In this document: positions 18,341-21,053 of the stretch, piece by piece
Layout of the letters: each line of letters starts with the position of its first letter
Numbering within the stretch: the stretch's first letter is position 1
Origin: Priapulus caudatus
Lineage: Eukaryota; Priapulida; Priapulimorpha; Priapulimorphida; Priapulidae
DNA: 21,053 nucleotides
Assembly: GCF_000485595.1 (NCBI RefSeq)
Contig: NW_014579129.1
Coordinates: 1-21,053 of the forward strand
Direction of reading: 5' to 3'
Translations under genes and position numbers: made by a program
Notes under the pieces: generated by a model
Told to the model about the DNA's origin: nothing
What the model saw: the letters and a program-made list of their open reading frames with translations, nothing else
The model's database searches: none

Positions 18341-18548
18341 TACTAATTTTCTGAAAAGTTGTTTGTCGTTACGGTCGGTCGTTGTCGCTGCAGTGTGTCT
18401 TGGCCTTTAAGAGTGTTTCTGTTGAGAAAATCTCAAACTTTTTTGGATGTGGGGTTACACACCAGAAACACTGGGTTTTTACCCCAAAATGACCTTTAGG
18501 GTGACCTTGAGGGGTGACCTTGACTTCGAATCCTATAAATAAGAATAT
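18341..18548. other. Internal spacer between gene start and right inverted repeat
   Basis: Only about 200 bases separate the first recognisable codon of the antisense gene from the right inverted repeat. No upstream coding part is present, which shows that the N-terminal portion was deleted or lay in an exon now lost. Confidence 0.5.
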
Positions 18549-19133
18549 AGATCAGAATCGGATTCTCAGAGGCCACAAATCCCTAAAAAGTGGTATTATG
18601 TCTGATTCTAGCACTTTTGGGTTTTTACCTATAATTGACGTATGGTTCACTTCTCGGTCGGGTGACCTCTATCGTGACCCTGACATGCAATATTGCCTCA
18701 AATCGTTCAAATAAGGTCAGATTAGGGTTACTCAAACACGGAAACCGATAAAATGAGGTGCTGTTTGTATATATTGACAAAAAACACTAAAAAATGTCAT
18801 ATTTGACCTCAAGATGACCTTTAGGGGGTGACCCTTGATGGGTGACCTTAACCTCAAATCACTGAAGTAAGATCAGAATCAGATTCCCAGACCCTAATCA
18901 GAAAACCCCTATAAAGTGGTATTATTTATGATTATAGCTCTTTTGGATGTTTAACTAGATTGACCCCCAACCCGTGTGGCAGCCATATTGGAATTTGCCA
19001 ATATGGCGGCTCCGGGGGGCGCCCATTCCGGCGCCCGCCAGAAATCGAAAAAGTATGGTATGGGCAACATCTGGGCCAAATTTGGTGCTTTTGGAAGAAT
19101 GGGAACCAAAATATCCCTAACACCCCTGACTAG
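18549..19133. repeat. Right terminal inverted repeat of the 4-kb transposon
   Basis: Reverse complement of 15139-15716. The outermost bases are CCCTAACACCCCTGACTAG, followed by CGTG at 19134-19137. It shows the same subterminal module pair as the left arm. Confidence 0.85.
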
Positions 19134-19137
19134 CGTG

Positions 19138-20950
19138 AGTATGTCAATTTCTAGATTTATGAAGATCATATAGGATTGTGATGTAAATGAGGACAGGCCC
19201 CTATAAATAGCCATATGTTTTATTGTGTTTTTACTATTCTGTCCTATGATCAAATATTATTAATAGAGTACACCTGTAAATTATTCTTATTGTTCTTGTT
19301 TTTTTAATCTCAGTACTAAAGAAACTATTCGGTAACTTTTTTCTGACTAGAACTGTTACCCTAGACTGGTCCTAAGGTAGACTAATAATAATTGATCAAA
19401 TATAATGTGGTCTTGTGTATAGTGTAGTGATGATGTGGGAGGGCACTATATAACAACCACCCGTACTTATTACACTGGAAGGGGCAACTGGAAAATTTAT
19501 CTGAAATTTCTGTATTGCAATGAGTGAACAAAACAGTACTAGATGAACTTTGAAGATTTTTTTATATTACTAGAATTCGTAACTGCTAAATTTCTCTAAA
19601 TAATATATCTATGTATAAGATTACAATAAGGATACGGGTAGTGTTCTTAGTCTTGTTTTAAAGGTCAAAAATAAGGGAATAGAATGCCGAGTAACCAAAT
19701 TTACATGGTTGGATACTTGTGAAGTTAGCCTGGTAAAGCATAAGCAGCAATGCAAATAAATATGTCAACCTTTCAATAGTAGGTACTGGAAACTAGCCTA
19801 ATTTGGTAGTCCATTTGGCTGGCTGTAGTAGGGACAATGTTCACCTGCTTTGGCTATCATTTATGATCTCAGATTCAATGATTCTCGGATGATTCCCGGA
19901 TTGATTATGATTCGTGACTGATGTGATAAAATCAGGAGTCCATAAATATGGAGCAAGCGTATGTGCATAGAATTTTCCATTTACAGCTTTAGCATTACAG
20001 GTAATAAATACCTGTGATTGTTATTTAGAACCCACTGATAATGCGTGAGAATGCTTGAGTTGTTCTTCACAATAATTGGTATATAATAATTTATTATGCA
20101 CACTACGTACCCTACTTCAGCTACAACCAAAATTGTAGTCGCTAGTACTTGATTGTCTTAATAATTGAAATTTATTACTTAATGCTGACGTGAAGCTGTA
20201 CAAGGATAGTAGACTCAGGTAAGTCAGACAATTTTAATCATATATATAATCACATGATATCATGAGATCATATTTGATCTCTTTTCATGTCACCTGCGGG
20301 CAAATACTGTGGTATGTCAGCTGCTTGCGTTTATGTGTGTATGTACCCGTCACAAATGGTACTGAACCAGCTATAAAGCTGGACATGTGAACAAGAGAGC
20401 AGAAAGTGCAGGGAGGAGACAGAGAGACAGCAAGAGTGGCGAGAGAATGTAAAGAGAGATGCAGAGTCCAGGTTCGGTGTGGCGACAAACCTGTCATGCT
20501 CCCGTATACCAAGTGAAGCTACCTTCTTATATATACACGTCATGTATTAGTATCTTCCTATACGACTGGTGATCGCTGGCCTCTCACACTCATCACATAG
20601 CTTTCATGCAATGCAACATACGATGCTACAATTTTGTGTTCTAAGTATCAAGAACAGCAGCTGGGTTTTGCGTGAGCTGCAACCATGTACCATACATACG
20701 TTTCAGCAAGGTGGAATGAATATAAAGAAGAAGAAGAAAAGATAAACGAGGAACAATCAGACATTGAGAATGACTCTAGCACTCTGCGCAGCCTGTCAGA
20801 CCTGTGTGCGGATGTGCATTGGCAAGATATATGACATTCCTACAAACTCTTTTACGTTCATGAAATAATGTAAAGTAAGTACATGAAGTAAGAAGCACCA
20901 GAACAGGCGAAACCTGTACCAAGTCTGACGACGTGGTTCACCCCTCCCTG
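19138..20950. other. Gene-less intronic or intergenic DNA
   Basis: AT-rich with no recognisable coding exon. A purine-rich stretch (GAGAGA/CAGAGAG words) lies at 20390-20470. I searched for a phase-1 continuation of the membrane-protein gene and found none that I could support. Confidence 0.4.
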
Positions 20951-20956
20951 ATCCGC

Positions 20957-21053
20957 AAGCAAGCCAGCAAGCAAACAAGCAAGCCAGCAAGCAAACAAGC
21001 AAGCCAGCAAGCAAACAAGGAAGCCAGCAAACAAGCAAGCCAACAAACAATCA
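20957..21053. repeat. 20-bp tandem repeat array, open at the window edge
   Basis: The unit AAGCCAGCAAGCAAACAAGC repeats at 20961, 20981 and 21001, with a degenerate fourth unit at 21021 that has lost a few bases. Its reverse strand gives Leu/Cys/Ala-rich open frames that are artefacts of the repeat. Confidence 0.9.

Larger units (their letters stand above)
15139..19133 (-). mobile_element. 4.0-kb DNA transposon with ~580-bp inverted repeats, Academ-like
   Basis: Both ends read CTAGTCAGGGGTGTTAGGG inward (left 15139-15157; right as reverse complement 19115-19133). The inverted repeats continue for about 580 bases (15139-15716 and 18549-19133) with only scattered mismatches and small gaps. CGTG flanks both sides. 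The interior carries, on the minus strand, a frameshifted gene with FEN1/XPG-like PIN motifs and a C-terminal cysteine cluster. A 3-4 bp target duplication, an XPG-type nuclease and a cysteine-rich domain are features I associate with the Academ superfamily, and the assignment to that superfamily is inference. The copy is defective: it lacks the N-terminal part of the transposase and has several frameshifts. It sits in the intron after exon 3 of the membrane-protein gene, antisense to it. Confidence 0.75.

Noticed and set aside
20796-21050. Leu/Cys/Ala-rich antisense frames resembling membrane proteins
   Set aside because: They read the 20-bp tandem repeat and its flank; the periodic composition explains the hydrophobicity.
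20961-21053. Possible CRISPR-like regular repeats
   Set aside because: The units are directly adjacent with no spacers, and the DNA is eukaryotic.

Overview
This is metazoan nuclear DNA, most likely from a marine invertebrate. Phylum cannot be fixed from the sequence. Supporting signs are an intron-containing gene with GT-AG splice sites, dense debris of animal-type DNA transposons and a Ty3/gypsy element, long microsatellites, and many short G-tract/C-tract interspersed repeats. There is no prokaryotic gene organisation, no RNA gene and no CRISPR array. Almost none of the longer open reading frames is an intact gene; they are pieces of frameshifted transposon genes or translations of simple repeats.

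Layout. 448-1878 (minus) is a multiply frameshifted HARBI1-like (PIF/Harbinger) transposase, with a CpG-rich segment and a candidate TATA box upstream (1922-2460). 2460-4150 has no gene but holds two clusters of ATCGATTA-like motifs and a small stem-loop. 4154-4612 (minus) is the C-terminal dimerisation part of a hAT transposase. 4613-12219 is a repeat sea: GT- and CA-rich microsatellites, several inverted-repeat elements (6655-7368, 7727-7892, 7955-8570), a diverged tandem duplication (9192-9758 and 10007-10975) with an N between the copies, and a large palindromic insertion in the second copy (about 10397-10850).

12220-14839 (plus) holds the only apparently living host gene: three exons (12220-12376, 14209-14329, 14653-14839) whose splice phases (2, then 0, then 1) join perfectly and encode a multi-pass membrane protein with a repeated WRGxW motif, tentatively Fuseless-like. 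Its intron 1 carries an antisense, decayed gypsy integrase; intron 2 carries a (TA)44 microsatellite; the intron after exon 3 runs off the window or to an unseen exon and contains an 86-bp foldback element (14902-14987) and a 4-kb DNA transposon (15139-19133).

The 4-kb transposon is the most interesting item. It has about 580-bp terminal inverted repeats, a candidate 4-bp CGTG target duplication, and an antisense decayed gene of a family usually left as 'uncharacterized protein'. That gene carries a FEN1/XPG-like PIN nuclease motif set and a C-terminal cysteine-rich CXC-like domain. Architecture and short target duplication resemble what is known of the Academ superfamily (XPG-bearing lineage), so the sequence ties an orphan protein family to a defined mobile element. 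The right edge (20957-21053) is a 20-bp tandem repeat. The coding remnants do not cooperate in one pathway; the picture is one host gene repeatedly colonised by mobile elements.
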